Below, one piece after another: positions 36,519 to 45,614 of a stretch of DNA of 64,000 bases (position 1 is the stretch's first letter; the number at the start of each line of letters is the position of its first letter). The notes under the pieces were generated by a model. That model made no database searches, was not told the origin of the DNA, and saw nothing but the letters and a program-made list of their open reading frames with translations. Location of the stretch: contig NZ_CP067102.1 in assembly GCF_016616885.1 (NCBI RefSeq), positions 5,670,501 to 5,734,500 of the forward strand. The letters run 5' to 3'. A program made the position numbers and the translations under genes. This DNA comes from Bradyrhizobium diazoefficiens (GTDB lineage Bacteria > Pseudomonadota > Alphaproteobacteria > Rhizobiales > Xanthobacteraceae).

Positions 36519-37865
36519 TTAGCGGTGCAGATAGCGATATCCGACATAGAGCCCAACGAGATTCAACACGACCTCTCCCGCCACGAAAGCATAGACGCCA
36601 AGCATGGAAACCAGCATGTAACTGACCAGCATTCCCGCCGCCGAGCCGATCGCCAGAGCTCCGGCGGCGAGGCCATACTCGCCCGTCGCAGCCAGGGCCT
36701 GCATCATCATCAGCAACAGCGACATCGTGAATATCGTCGGCGCGAAGCCGGCGATGACAATCGCAGCCCGGTGCAAGCCAGAATCCGGCACCTGCGCAGC
36801 GATGCCGGCGACGACGGTAACGCCGACTGCAAACATCGCCGCGCAATAGAGCGCCATTCTCTGTGCCCCGAGCATACTGCCGAGGCTCTGCTTTCCGGCT
36901 GCCGACAGTTTCTCGACGAGGCTCGGGAATTCTACCCTCAACACGAACCCTACGATCTGGGTCGATGCCGTCACGATCTGCTTGGCGTACACGAAAAGGG
37001 CGGTCGTCTCGGCGCCGAGATAGACCGTGCTCAATACCAACTGAACGCGCATGTTGACCTGCCCCGGCAAGATCTGGAACGACAGGGCACAGCCATCTGT
37101 CAGTGCCCTCGTCAAACCCGCACGCGTCACCCTGTGAAACCGAGGGTACCAGCCCTTGCGCGCCAGCGTTGTCCATTGCGCGATCAACGTCGCGAGATAG
37201 CCTATGGAAAAGGCGCCGCCCAGGATCGCGCCCGCTGCCGCAGCCGACCTGTGGGCCGCCAGGGCGAGGCCGACCCCGGTGACCAGGTAAGCCGCCGATC
37301 CCGTGATTCCGCTGATGCCACTAAGTCTCAGGCCGTCGAGCAGGCCAACCCCGTTGACGGCCCACAGCAGCAATCCGGGCAGCGCAAGGGCGAAGTACCA
37401 TCGCGAAAACTCGTCAGACGAGAGCCGCCAGACATACACGGCTGCAGCCGCACCGACGATCAAGGCCACCGCGATCCTTATTGCGCTGGTCTCGCAGAAT
37501 ACCCGCCATACCTCGCCGCTTGCCTCTCGACCGCTCGGCAAGCGGGCGACTGCCCGGGCAAGGGTCGTACTCGCACCGGCGTCAACGAGGACGATGCACA
37601 GAATGGCAAAAGAGTAATGCGTGCCGAATGCTGCGAGAAGCTCGTACTCCCCTGCGGCCACGAGCACGGTCTGGACAATGAATATCGCCCCTTGACCGAG
37701 GCCGAACCCGGCGACCAGCAGCCCGACGTTGGCAATCTGCTTCCATTGGCCATGGACGGCTCTCACCCAACCGGCGGCGCGCATTTGTGCAAGCCGGTAT
37801 CGAGACGCCGCAGGGCTCCGCGTTCCATTCGAGGCGTTGGAGCTCGCGACACTTGTTTCAAGCAT
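36519..37865 (-). CDS. Wzx-like polysaccharide flippase (MATE/MOP superfamily)
   Basis: A 448-residue polytopic membrane protein. After a hydrophilic N-terminus (MLETSVASSNASNG...) come a dozen or so hydrophobic segments, beginning NVGLLVAGFGLGQGAIFIVQ and including RIAVALIVGAAAAVYVW, LVLSTVYLGAETTALFVYA and IVIAGFAPTIFTMSLLLMM. This pattern fits Wzx/RfbX-type translocases that flip lipid-linked saccharide units to the periplasm. The ATG at 37865 was chosen (GGAAAA upstream) over a start 29 codons earlier, because that leader is unlike the family and overlaps the promoter motif. It is divergent from the TPR-GT41 gene. Together with the Wzy-like gene at 40,643 it supports a Wzx/Wzy-dependent pathway. 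Confidence 0.82.
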   Translation of the reverse strand: MLETSVASSNASNGTRSPAASRYRLAQMRAAGWVRAVHGQWKQIANVGLLVAGFGLGQGAIFIVQTVLVAAGEYELLAAFGTHYSFAILCIVLVDAGASTTLARAVARLPSGREASGEVWRVFCETSAIRIAVALIVGAAAAVYVWRLSSDEFSRWYFALALPGLLLWAVNGVGLLDGLRLSGISGITGSAAYLVTGVGLALAAHRSAAAAGAILGGAFSIGYLATLIAQWTTLARKGWYPRFHRVTRAGLTRALTDGCALSFQILPGQVNMRVQLVLSTVYLGAETTALFVYAKQIVTASTQIVGFVLRVEFPSLVEKLSAAGKQSLGSMLGAQRMALYCAAMFAVGVTVVAGIAAQVPDSGLHRAAIVIAGFAPTIFTMSLLLMMMQALAATGEYGLAAGALAIGSAAGMLVSYMLVSMLGVYAFVAGEVVLNLVGLYVGYRYLHR

Positions 37866-38113
37866 GATGTTTTCCGGGGCGGGCGTCGTTATCTGAACCT
37901 TCGGCTGGCAGCGTCGATGTAGACCAATGTTACACGAAATGATACCTCGCATAACCGGTCCGACGACAGCTCGCGGATCATCGCATAGCTCGCCGCTGAA
38001 GCCGCCGATGTCACAGTCTTGTGCAATTCGGAACGTAAGGAGTGGGGTCGGGTCAAGCAGAGCGGGAGTTCGTCCCGGCCATCGGGCCTTTGAGGCAGTG
38101 TGCGGTTCGAGCG
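37866..38113. promoter_or_regulatory. Divergent promoter region with conserved ATGATA-type site
   Basis: 248 bases between the flippase and TPR-GT41 genes. GAAATGATACCTCGCATAAC at 37936-37955 matches 16 of 20 positions of the site at 33518-33537. It is a candidate binding site shared by the two exopolysaccharide promoters. Confidence 0.5.
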
Positions 38114-40612
38114 ATGCGTGACGAGCGACGGATATTGGATCGGGCGCTGTCCTTGCATGACAAAGGGGAGATCGCCGCCGCCGCCAAACTGTATCGACGC
38201 ATCATCGATGCCAACCCCAATAATCTTCACGCCGTGCACTTCCTTGGCGTGGCCGAGGCAGCGGCGGGAAATATTGACCGCGCAAAACTGCTGATGACAC
38301 GATCGTTGCAGTCGAAGCCGGTCAACGTGGAGTTCATTGAGAACTACGCGGCCGTGCTCCACCGGGCCGGCGAGCATGACGAGTTGGTCCGGCTGTGCCA
38401 GCACGGGCTACAATTCGCGCCGACCAGCCTGGGACTTCTGCATGGACGCGCGGCCGGGCTTTTGGCAATGAGCCGCCATCCCGAAGCCATCGAGCAACTG
38501 ACACGCCTGTTGGCACATCACCCCCGGCACTTTCCGGCCCACTTCATGCTGGGTTCGGCGCTGGCGAAGTCACGCCAATATGAACCGGCACTCGCCTCGT
38601 ATGACCAGGCATTGCAGTTGAACCCACGGCTCGCGGTGGCTCATCTCGACAAGGGAACGATCCATTTCGCGACCTCCCGTTACGACGACGCGCTCTCGGC
38701 TTATGACAACGCCCTCACGCTGCGGCCCGATCTTGCGGCAGCGGCGCTCGGCCGCTGTTACACGCTGATCCAGCTGGGCCGGCACGACGAGGCTCTGGCC
38801 GCCGCGGACCACACATTGAAGCTGCAACCCGACCTCCCCGAAGCATGGGTTGGCCGGGGCAACGCGCTCCTCGATCTCGGTCGCCTCGAGGACGCTGCGG
38901 CAGCCTACGACCGTGCGCTCGCCATCGGGCCGCACCTCGCGTCGGCCTGGTCCGGGCACGGCAATATTCTCCTTCGATCGGGCCGTCAGCGGGATGCGGA
39001 GGTCGCGTTCGATCGCGCCATCGCTGCGGATGCCGCTTTCGCCGAGGCCTGGCTCGGCCGCGGGACCGTGTTGCTGTCCCTTGGCCGTCATCGCGATGCG
39101 GCGGCGGCTCTCGACCACGCCATCGTCCTGAATCCCGGCCTGGTGAACGCCTGGCTGGCGAAGGGTCAGGTCGCCTACCTTGAGAAACGTTATGACGACG
39201 CGTTGGTCGCCTGGAACAGGGCTCTCGACCTCAATCCGGGTCAGGCCGCCGTGGCCGCCGCCTGTTTGCGCGTCAAGTTGCATCAATGCGATTGGACGGA
39301 TTTCGAGAGTGGTTGTGCCTCGGTAAGGTCATCGGTCCGAAGCGGGAAGCTCGTCTCACCGTTCATGTTCGTCGCGATTCCGTCCACATCGGCCGAGCAG
39401 CTTCAATGCGCGCGCTCATGGGCCGAGAACAACTTCCGCCTCCGGAGTTCGCCGGTCTGGCGCGGCGAGCGCTACAATCACGACCGCATCCGCATCGGCT
39501 ATCTCTCGGCCGATTTTCATCAGCACGCGACCTCGCAACTGATGGCGGGCGTCTTCGAACATCACGACAGGACGCGCTTTGAAGTCACGGCGATCTCGGT
39601 CGGCCCAAACGACGGCTCGGACATGCGCCGGCGAATCGAAGCCGCGTTCGAGCGCTTTGTCGACGCCAAACCGCAAAGTGACGCTCAAATCGCCGAGCTT
39701 GTCAGGGCTCTGGAAGTCGACATCCTCGTCGATTTGAAAGGATATACCCAGGATGCGCGCACCGGCATCTTCGCCATGCGTCCCGCCCCGATCCAGGTCA
39801 ACTATCTCGGCTTTCCCGGCACCATCGGTGCCGGCTTCATCGACTACATCGTCGCAGACCGAAACGTCATTCCCGAGCACGATTTCGATTGCTACGCGGA
39901 GAAAATCGTCTGGCTTCCCGAAAGCTATCAGGCAAACGATCGCGACCGTGCAATTGCGGATACGATGCCTGTCCGCGTCGAGCACGGCCTTCCGGATGAC
40001 GCTTTCGTGTTTTGCTGCTTCAACGACAACTACAAGATCACGCCCGACGTGTTCTCATCCTGGATGCGGATCCTCGCCGCGGTGGAGAACAGCGTGTTGT
40101 GGCTGTTCGAGGACAATCCGACGGCCGCGGACAATTTGCGCCGAGAGGCGCAAGCAAGAGGCGTCGCGCCGCGTCGTCTGGTTTTCGCCCGACGGCTCCC
40201 CACTTCCGCGCACCTGGCGCGGCACCGTTGCGCGGATCTTTTCCTCGATACACTTCCGTACGGCGCTCATACGACCGCCAGCGATGCGCTCTGGACCGGA
40301 CTTCCGGTCGTGACCTGCCTCGGCGACTCATTCGCGGCGCGTGTCGGCGCGAGCCTGCTCAACGCGATCCGCCAGCCCGAACTGATCACGACGACGCCAG
40401 CGGCGTACGAGCGATTGGCGATCGAGCTGGCGAACGATCCCGCCAGGCTCGCGACGCTGAGAGCGAAGCTGGCCCGCGATCGACTGACGACACCTCTGTA
40501 CGACACGAAGCAGTACACGCGTGATCTGGAGACGGCATACGCGGCCATGATGGAGCGGCACATGGCAGGATTGCCACCGGACCACGTCCGGGTGCCGGGA
40601 ACCGCCGTCTGA
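38114..40612 (+). CDS. TPR-containing GT41 glycosyltransferase (OGT/SPINDLY-like)
   Basis: An 832-residue soluble protein. The N-terminal half consists of TPR repeats of 34 residues (for example DRALAIGPHLASAWSGHGNI and AIAADAAFAEAWLGRGTVLL), starting from MRDERRILDRALSLHDKGEI. The C-terminal half is a GT41 catalytic region: IRIGYLSADFHQHATSQLMA, DILVDLKGYTQDARTGIFA, PAPIQVNYLGFPGTIGAGFI, FCCFNDNYKITPDVFSSWM, and ADLFLDTLPYGAHTTASDAL. In this family the catalytic domain transfers a sugar, often GlcNAc, to Ser/Thr or Asn of proteins. It might therefore glycosylate a protein such as one of the large adhesins (inference). The ATG at 38114 is preferred over a GTG 24 codons earlier, although the ribosome site is weak. 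Confidence 0.88.
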   Translation: MRDERRILDRALSLHDKGEIAAAAKLYRRIIDANPNNLHAVHFLGVAEAAAGNIDRAKLLMTRSLQSKPVNVEFIENYAAVLHRAGEHDELVRLCQHGLQFAPTSLGLLHGRAAGLLAMSRHPEAIEQLTRLLAHHPRHFPAHFMLGSALAKSRQYEPALASYDQALQLNPRLAVAHLDKGTIHFATSRYDDALSAYDNALTLRPDLAAAALGRCYTLIQLGRHDEALAAADHTLKLQPDLPEAWVGRGNALLDLGRLEDAAAAYDRALAIGPHLASAWSGHGNILLRSGRQRDAEVAFDRAIAADAAFAEAWLGRGTVLLSLGRHRDAAAALDHAIVLNPGLVNAWLAKGQVAYLEKRYDDALVAWNRALDLNPGQAAVAAACLRVKLHQCDWTDFESGCASVRSSVRSGKLVSPFMFVAIPSTSAEQLQCARSWAENNFRLRSSPVWRGERYNHDRIRIGYLSADFHQHATSQLMAGVFEHHDRTRFEVTAISVGPNDGSDMRRRIEAAFERFVDAKPQSDAQIAELVRALEVDILVDLKGYTQDARTGIFAMRPAPIQVNYLGFPGTIGAGFIDYIVADRNVIPEHDFDCYAEKIVWLPESYQANDRDRAIADTMPVRVEHGLPDDAFVFCCFNDNYKITPDVFSSWMRILAAVENSVLWLFEDNPTAADNLRREAQARGVAPRRLVFARRLPTSAHLARHRCADLFLDTLPYGAHTTASDALWTGLPVVTCLGDSFAARVGASLLNAIRQPELITTTPAAYERLAIELANDPARLATLRAKLARDRLTTPLYDTKQYTRDLETAYAAMMERHMAGLPPDHVRVPGTAV

Positions 40613-40642
40613 CAAGAGCACCCCGCAAGAGGGACGATTTCC

Positions 40643-41905
40643 TTGAACCGACCAGGATCTTTCGTCGATCGATCGACGACCAACCCGGGCCAGCATCGAT
40701 TGACCGCTGGTGCTGCCGCAATTTTCCGCGCTCGCAGCGCTCCGACGATTGCAGTCATCGGCTCTTTCTGGGTGTGGTGCGGCCTGCTTTGCTTCCCCAT
40801 GATTGATCTGAACCCGGACTTCGCGGACGCTCCGACTTCGTTCGCCTTAGGCGGCACGGTTCTGATTGGCCAGATTACCGGAATCGCGCTGTTCATCACG
40901 ACGGTGTGCTTGGTGCACACTTCGCGCGCGCTCGCCAGCCTGGGGCGATTGAGCCTCGCCCAGCTGGCGATCATTGGCATCATCTACCTGTCCGTTGCCC
41001 TGCAACTGCACGATGAAGAGGCGGCGACGTTCGTTGGCGTTGTCTACACCATTCTGCTCATGCTGACCGCTTTGATGCTGTCTGTCGTATGGACGCTGCC
41101 TCCGGACGATGTGGAAACCTGCATGAACGTGGCATCCATCATATTTTGTCTGTTCGGCATCTCCGCGCTGGCCGTCCTGGGATTACCGCAAGGCCGCAAC
41201 GTCGGGGGTATTCAGCCAAATCTTTTTGCCGCACCGTTGCTCGCAGGCTTCATTCTGTCGCAGTTTCATGCAGGGAAAACGGGCATCTTCGTCAGGATCC
41301 TGTGTATCTCGATGGCCGCTCTCGTCAGCTCGCGGTACGCCCTGATCGGCTGCATTTCCGCGTTTATCGTGCATGACTTGACCTTCAATTCCCTACGCCC
41401 GTGGAAGGTTGCCGCTGCAATCGTTGCGTTGCTGTTGTGCATATTCCTTTGGCCGCAGATTGCCACCCTTCTCGCGCTTGACGATTCCAGTCGAGATCTG
41501 TCTTCAGGATTCACAGGACGGGACGAATACTGGTACGCGGCCCTGGCGACGATCATGGATCATCCGCTCGGCATCGGGTTCAAGCGCGCGTCAGCTTTCG
41601 AGTCCGGGCACAATGGCTACCTGAAGACGCTGGTGGAATTCGGAATCGTCGGGGGCGGATTGATAATCCTCTTTGTCGGTTGCGTCATTGCCGCTGCAGG
41701 CGCCGAGGCGGTGCGATCAACGGGGAAGGATCGGCAGCAACGCCGCTTTGCCTGTGCCCGCTTGGGCGGATTGGTCGCGCTGGCGTTTGGGGCCTTCTTC
41801 CAACCGCAATTGTTCAGTCTCGGCGACGCGTTCGGTGTCTCGCTCCTGTTGCTGCTGTTCAGACCCGAAATGAAGCCGGCATCCGGTCGCGCCGCAATCG
41901 CGTGA
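40643..41905 (+). CDS. Wzy/WaaL-like O-antigen polymerase or ligase
   Basis: A 420-residue membrane protein with about ten to twelve hydrophobic segments. A periplasmic loop (SSRDLSSGFTGRDEYWYAAL, then DHPLGIGFKRASAFESGHNG) carries the GRxxxW-like and H-N-G-Y-L pattern typical of the Wzy_C/O-antigen ligase family. These enzymes join undecaprenyl-linked saccharide units in the periplasm. The TTG at 40643 has GAGGG about 9 bases upstream; the next ATG would remove the first membrane segment. It is 30 bases after the TPR-GT41 stop, so the two are probably co-transcribed. It ends close to the convergent T2SS gene gspM. Confidence 0.8.
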   Translation: MNRPGSFVDRSTTNPGQHRLTAGAAAIFRARSAPTIAVIGSFWVWCGLLCFPMIDLNPDFADAPTSFALGGTVLIGQITGIALFITTVCLVHTSRALASLGRLSLAQLAIIGIIYLSVALQLHDEEAATFVGVVYTILLMLTALMLSVVWTLPPDDVETCMNVASIIFCLFGISALAVLGLPQGRNVGGIQPNLFAAPLLAGFILSQFHAGKTGIFVRILCISMAALVSSRYALIGCISAFIVHDLTFNSLRPWKVAAAIVALLLCIFLWPQIATLLALDDSSRDLSSGFTGRDEYWYAALATIMDHPLGIGFKRASAFESGHNGYLKTLVEFGIVGGGLIILFVGCVIAAAGAEAVRSTGKDRQQRRFACARLGGLVALAFGAFFQPQLFSLGDAFGVSLLLLLFRPEMKPASGRAAIA

Positions 41906-41961
41906 GCGCCCACCGCGCAACGATCAAGAGCTGATTTCGCCTCCACTCGAGGTCGCTTCGT

Positions 41962-42519
41962 TCACTTCGCGTTCTGTCGCTGCGCCGAGATGCCGAGGAC
42001 CAGGCGCAACTTGCTGTTGTCGGCGCTGCCCGAGGCGGTCTGGACGACCAGACCATCGATGAACAGAAAGGGCATGCCGGCCTCCAGGTCATAGAGGAGC
42101 GGCTGAAGAGATGCGGAAGCGAGCTCGATGTTGAACGTCGCCGAGACGAAGCCGGATTTGGCGAGCGGTCCCTGGACATCGACCTGCGACGACAGTGTGT
42201 TGCCGTTCACCCGCTTGGTCGCCGCGAGCACCCGCTGGAGCAGCACGGCGCTTGCGATCGAGGCCGTCTGTCCTTCGAGGAACGCCGAGCCCGTGGGAAC
42301 GCTGATATCCGCACGGACGGCGGGTGGCGGCGTAGCACGCCGGGCCTCGAGCGTCTGAAGGATCTCTGCGGCTGACGCCGCAGCATCGCGGCTACCCAAG
42401 ACCTCGATCACGGTCTGCACTGTCGTGAACGCGAACAACACCACCAGCGCCACATAGGCCGCGACCGCGGCGACCGGTAAGCGCGTGAGATATCCCTCGA
42501 ACTTCTGCATACTGATCAT
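41962..42519 (-). CDS. gspM: Type II secretion protein GspM (T2SSM_b type)
   Basis: A 185-residue bitopic inner-membrane protein. After MISMQKFEGYLTRLP one membrane helix follows (about 16-37, VAAVAAYVALVVLFAFTTVQ), then a coiled segment and a periplasmic ferredoxin-like domain (ADISVPTGSAFLEGQTASIA, SATFNIELASASLQPLLYDL, MPFLFIDGLVVQT). GspM binds GspL and the platform protein. It is the last gene of the gspE-M run; its ATG overlaps the gspL stop by four bases (ATGA). No clear terminator was found before the convergent Wzy-like gene. Confidence 0.85.
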   Translation of the reverse strand: MISMQKFEGYLTRLPVAAVAAYVALVVLFAFTTVQTVIEVLGSRDAAASAAEILQTLEARRATPPPAVRADISVPTGSAFLEGQTASIASAVLLQRVLAATKRVNGNTLSSQVDVQGPLAKSGFVSATFNIELASASLQPLLYDLEAGMPFLFIDGLVVQTASGSADNSKLRLVLGISAQRQNAK

Positions 42520-43586
42520 GTGCCCGGCCCGAATTGCGGCTTGATCCTGGTCTCGATGTGGAAGCGCTCCCCCGGCTCGTTGGCGGCGCGCGTCGTCGGT
42601 GCGAAGAAGCCTGCGCTGGCGAAATGTGGCGACTGCTCCAGGATCTGGATCAGCGACGGGGCGTCGCTGGTCAGACCTGTGATCTGGAGCTTGCCGCCCT
42701 CGATCCTCAGCTCGGTCGCGTAGGTGTGGTCGGGCAAGAGGCCGGACAGCTCTTCCAGCACCATCACGGCCGACGGCATCGTCTGCTTGCGGCGCGCCAG
42801 AATTTCGAGGGCCGAACTGCCCTGACCGCCCTGCCCACCGCGCGCGAGCGCGCGGCGCTCGGCGATCCGGCGCTGGGTCTGCTGCAGCTGGGCATCGTAG
42901 GAATCGGTGGCGATCCCACCGAGCCCGACCGACAGCATCGCCAGCACGCCGGTCGTCGCGAGGACTACGATCAGCGCAAGGCGGAGCCGGCTCGAGCCGT
43001 TTTGCCCGCCGACGCGCTGATGATAGACAGCGACCCGCTCCATGCCCGGCGCTGCCGTCGAGACCTCGACAGCGGCCGCGCCTGCATCGAGGAGAGCTTG
43101 CGACAACGACGTCACCGCCGCGCGCGCCGTCGCCACCACGGTCAACTCGACATGGTCATCGGCGATCGCCTGCGGCGGCGTCCAGTGAAACACCGCTTCC
43201 GCCGGGCTCCAGGGTGTCAGCCGATCGATCTGGGCACGAATGATGCCGTCGAGAAACTCGACCGCACGTCCCGGCAACTCCAGCGGACGAAATACGAAGC
43301 GCGATGGCTGAAGTGCGAGGTCGACCATAGCACCCTTCATCGCCGCGGACCATTCGTCCGACAGCGGTTCGCTGATCACGCCGTCGACAATGTCGATGCG
43401 ACTGGGCGGCAGATCGGCATCCTTGCTCGTGTTCGAGGCAAGGCGTAGCGTCAGAGCGCCCTCCTCGTCCTCGCTGATCGCGATCTGCCGCGCACCTCGC
43501 GTTCGTTCGAGCCGCGCGCTCACCGTGCGCGCAACGCTGTCGATCCATAGCGACAGCGCGGCGGCGATTTGACCGGGAATACTCAT
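42516..43586 (-). CDS. gspL: Type II secretion protein GspL
   Basis: A 356-residue inner-membrane platform protein. The N-terminal cytoplasmic part is actin-like (ITEDEEGALTLRL-like start, DRLTPWSPAEAVFHW). One membrane segment follows at about 192-212 (LRLALIVVLATTGVLAMLSV), then a coiled coil (SYDAQLQQTQRRIAERRALA) and a PilN/GspL-like periplasmic domain (VLEELSGLLPDHTYATELRI, with a SPHFASAGFFAP segment). It couples the GspE ATPase to GspM. It overlaps gspK by four bases and gspM by four bases, so translation is coupled across the three. Confidence 0.87.
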   Translation of the reverse strand: MSIPGQIAAALSLWIDSVARTVSARLERTRGARQIAISEDEEGALTLRLASNTSKDADLPPSRIDIVDGVISEPLSDEWSAAMKGAMVDLALQPSRFVFRPLELPGRAVEFLDGIIRAQIDRLTPWSPAEAVFHWTPPQAIADDHVELTVVATARAAVTSLSQALLDAGAAAVEVSTAAPGMERVAVYHQRVGGQNGSSRLRLALIVVLATTGVLAMLSVGLGGIATDSYDAQLQQTQRRIAERRALARGGQGGQGSSALEILARRKQTMPSAVMVLEELSGLLPDHTYATELRIEGGKLQITGLTSDAPSLIQILEQSPHFASAGFFAPTTRAANEPGERFHIETRIKPQFGPGT

Positions 43587-44530
43587 CTGTTCTCCCGCGG
43601 CCTCGGCCGCCCTCCTCGATCCGGATCAACCTCGTCGGTCCATGCCAGTACGCGGAAGGCTTCTTTCTCGCCCGGTCCCGGAATCTGGATGACCGCCTCG
43701 GGCGTTCGTTGCCGGCCGTCCCGTAGCGTGATCCGTATGCGCACCCGATAGGCGTCGCTCGCCGATATCGTGGCGCCCGGCTGCCGCCCGCCGAGCGCGC
43801 CGACAACGAACTCTGGATTGTCGGGCGGCAGGTCCGCGCGCTGATTGAGGAAGGCGTCGAGCCTGGCCGTCGTCATGTCCGGCAATGCGGCGATCACTTC
43901 CGGCGCGGCATCTAGCACGTTGATTTCAGCCATGCCGCTATAGACTGTGACGAAAGGCATCGCATGCTCGACCAGCGCGGCCGGCAGGCCGAGCACCAGC
44001 CACAGCTCATCGGCGCTGCTGAATGGCGCTTGTCGCGGCACGTAAGCGAGGTCCGCCGCGGCATAAGCTGCCGGCTCCGTGTCCTTCCCATCCGGTCTCG
44101 GCGTACGCCGCCAGGCAATGACACGCGCGGCATATTCGTCGGCTGCTTCCGCTGGCGTGCCGAGCGCCCTGAACAGGCCCGCTATCATCGTGCGCGGCGC
44201 CATATTGAGATTGATCCGTGCCGATTCCGACATGTACTCGACGCGCACGGACGCATCCGCCAGGCGAAAGCCAAAGCCGCCATGGGTCGGACGCCGCATC
44301 GTCGCAGGCGCCGACAATTGGTAGGCTGCGAGCTCGACACCGGCCGAACCCAGCATTTCCCATTGCGTCGCCGCGTCCAGCGCCGACAACGCATTGGCCG
44401 ACTGCGCAATGTAGACCGAAGCGACGGTCGCAAGCGCGGCCAGTCCGGCAAGCAGCCACAGGGTGGCGACGACGATGAACCCGTCCTGCGCTGCAAGCTT
44501 GCGTCTCAGTCGAGCGGCCGGACTGGTCAT
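43583..44530 (-). CDS. gspK: Minor pseudopilin GspK
   Basis: A 315-residue minor pseudopilin that caps the T2SS pseudopilus with GspI and GspJ. The leader MTSPAARLRRKLAAQDG ends with the prepilin peptidase site G-F, followed by the hydrophobic helix IVVATLWLLAGLAALATVAS. Unlike most pseudopilins the conserved Glu at +5 is absent (FIVVAT), which is normal for GspK. The large globular domain contains ARINLNMAPRTMIAGLFRAL and INVLDAAPEVIAALPDMTTA, typical GspK helical repeats. The start overlaps the gspJ stop (ATGA). Confidence 0.88.
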   Translation of the reverse strand: MTSPAARLRRKLAAQDGFIVVATLWLLAGLAALATVASVYIAQSANALSALDAATQWEMLGSAGVELAAYQLSAPATMRRPTHGGFGFRLADASVRVEYMSESARINLNMAPRTMIAGLFRALGTPAEAADEYAARVIAWRRTPRPDGKDTEPAAYAAADLAYVPRQAPFSSADELWLVLGLPAALVEHAMPFVTVYSGMAEINVLDAAPEVIAALPDMTTARLDAFLNQRADLPPDNPEFVVGALGGRQPGATISASDAYRVRIRITLRDGRQRTPEAVIQIPGPGEKEAFRVLAWTDEVDPDRGGRPRPRENR

Positions 44531-45210
44531 TGCGTCGGCCCGTTACCGGGTTGCGTCTGCGTCGCCTCCTGCTCGGTCGACGGATCCGGCCGCGGCGCGC
44601 CTGTCTCGACATGGATCCGCGCGGCGCTCGAAATCACGGTTCCGCGCTCGACATCCCTGATGTCGACGCGGACCGACATCGGCAGTTCGCCGGAGTTGAG
44701 CCAGCGGCTGCCCCATTTGCCGTCAAGGCCGGCATAGGCGAAGCTTATGCGATATGGCAGTCGCAGCAGCACGACGGGATCGACGAACGGAATCTGATCT
44801 GCCCTGGGATCCCCCGCCTTCAACAGCACGAACGGCGCGCGCATGCGCACCAGTGCCGGACCGTTTCTGTCGTTGATCTCGGAGATCCGCACGATCTCCA
44901 GCCCCGGCCGACCATTCGGGCCGAGCACGGAGCGAACGAACATCACGGCCTGCTCCCCGCCGCGAAACAACGGCAGATTGTCCGACCGCGTCACGTAGTC
45001 GGCCGCCGCCAGATCGGCCGTGAGCCGGTCGAGAGCGACCGCGACCTGCTCGTTACGCTGGGCACGAATGATGCCGCGATTCCAGCTCGGCAGCCATTGC
45101 CCGGTGACCGAAGCCAGTGCGCCCATGATCAGGCCCATCAGTGCCAGCGCAACCAGGGCTTCGAACAACGTGAAGCCGTCTTCGCCGCGCCATTGCCGGG
45201 CGTCCGTCAT
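44527..45210 (-). CDS. gspJ: Minor pseudopilin GspJ
   Basis: A 227-residue minor pseudopilin. Leader MTDARQWRGEDG, then the cleavage site G^FTLFEALVALALMG with Glu at +5. The globular domain contains SWNRGIIRAQRNEQVAVALD and LPLFRGGEQAVMFVRSVLG, consistent with GspJ. The tail is Pro/Thr/Gln-rich. Its ATG overlaps the gspI stop by one base and its stop overlaps the gspK start, so it is translationally coupled on both sides. Confidence 0.88.
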   Translation of the reverse strand: MTDARQWRGEDGFTLFEALVALALMGLIMGALASVTGQWLPSWNRGIIRAQRNEQVAVALDRLTADLAAADYVTRSDNLPLFRGGEQAVMFVRSVLGPNGRPGLEIVRISEINDRNGPALVRMRAPFVLLKAGDPRADQIPFVDPVVLLRLPYRISFAYAGLDGKWGSRWLNSGELPMSVRVDIRDVERGTVISSAARIHVETGAPRPDPSTEQEATQTQPGNGPTQ

Positions 45211-45614
45211 CAGCCCCCGCCTCTGCTCTGCAAGCGGATCGTTTCGAACGACACGATCGCCCCGCCCGGCGCCTGCACGCGCAATTCGACGCGCTGCGGA
45301 ACGAACCGCGACTCCGGCACGACAGGCACATCGTCGAGGAATGGCGTCATGCGCATCTGCCAGCGGTGGCCGGTGACCCGTCCGCGCAGATCATCAAGCA
45401 TCGGCGCTCCGGCGCGCGGCAAGGTGGACACCACCACGCGCGCCGCATTGACGAGGGCGGCATGCTGCTCGAGCTTCCAGGCGCCGCGCGAATTGGTCGC
45501 GACCAACGTTCCGATCGCAGCGAGCACGATCGTCACCAGCGCGAGCGCCACGACGGCCTCGATCATGGTGAAGCCGGCTTCGCGCCGACGGCTAGAGGAC
45601 TTCCTGCGCGACAA
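45210..45614 (-). CDS. gspI: Minor pseudopilin GspI
   Basis: A 134-residue minor pseudopilin, normal length for the family. The basic leader MSRRKSSSRRREAG precedes F-T-M-I-E-A-V-V-A-L with Glu at +5, the prepilin peptidase site. A short globular domain follows (FLDDVPVVPESRFVPQRVEL). Its start overlaps the gspH end by 23 bases. It is thought to nucleate the pseudopilus tip with GspJ and GspK. Confidence 0.86.
   Translation of the reverse strand: MSRRKSSSRRREAGFTMIEAVVALALVTIVLAAIGTLVATNSRGAWKLEQHAALVNAARVVVSTLPRAGAPMLDDLRGRVTGHRWQMRMTPFLDDVPVVPESRFVPQRVELRVQAPGGAIVSFETIRLQSRGGG

Noticed and set aside
36444..37922. A 492-codon plus-strand open frame opposite the flippase gene
   Set aside because: Strongly polar, His/Arg/Gln-rich translation without motifs; the minus-strand frame encodes a clear multi-helix membrane protein.
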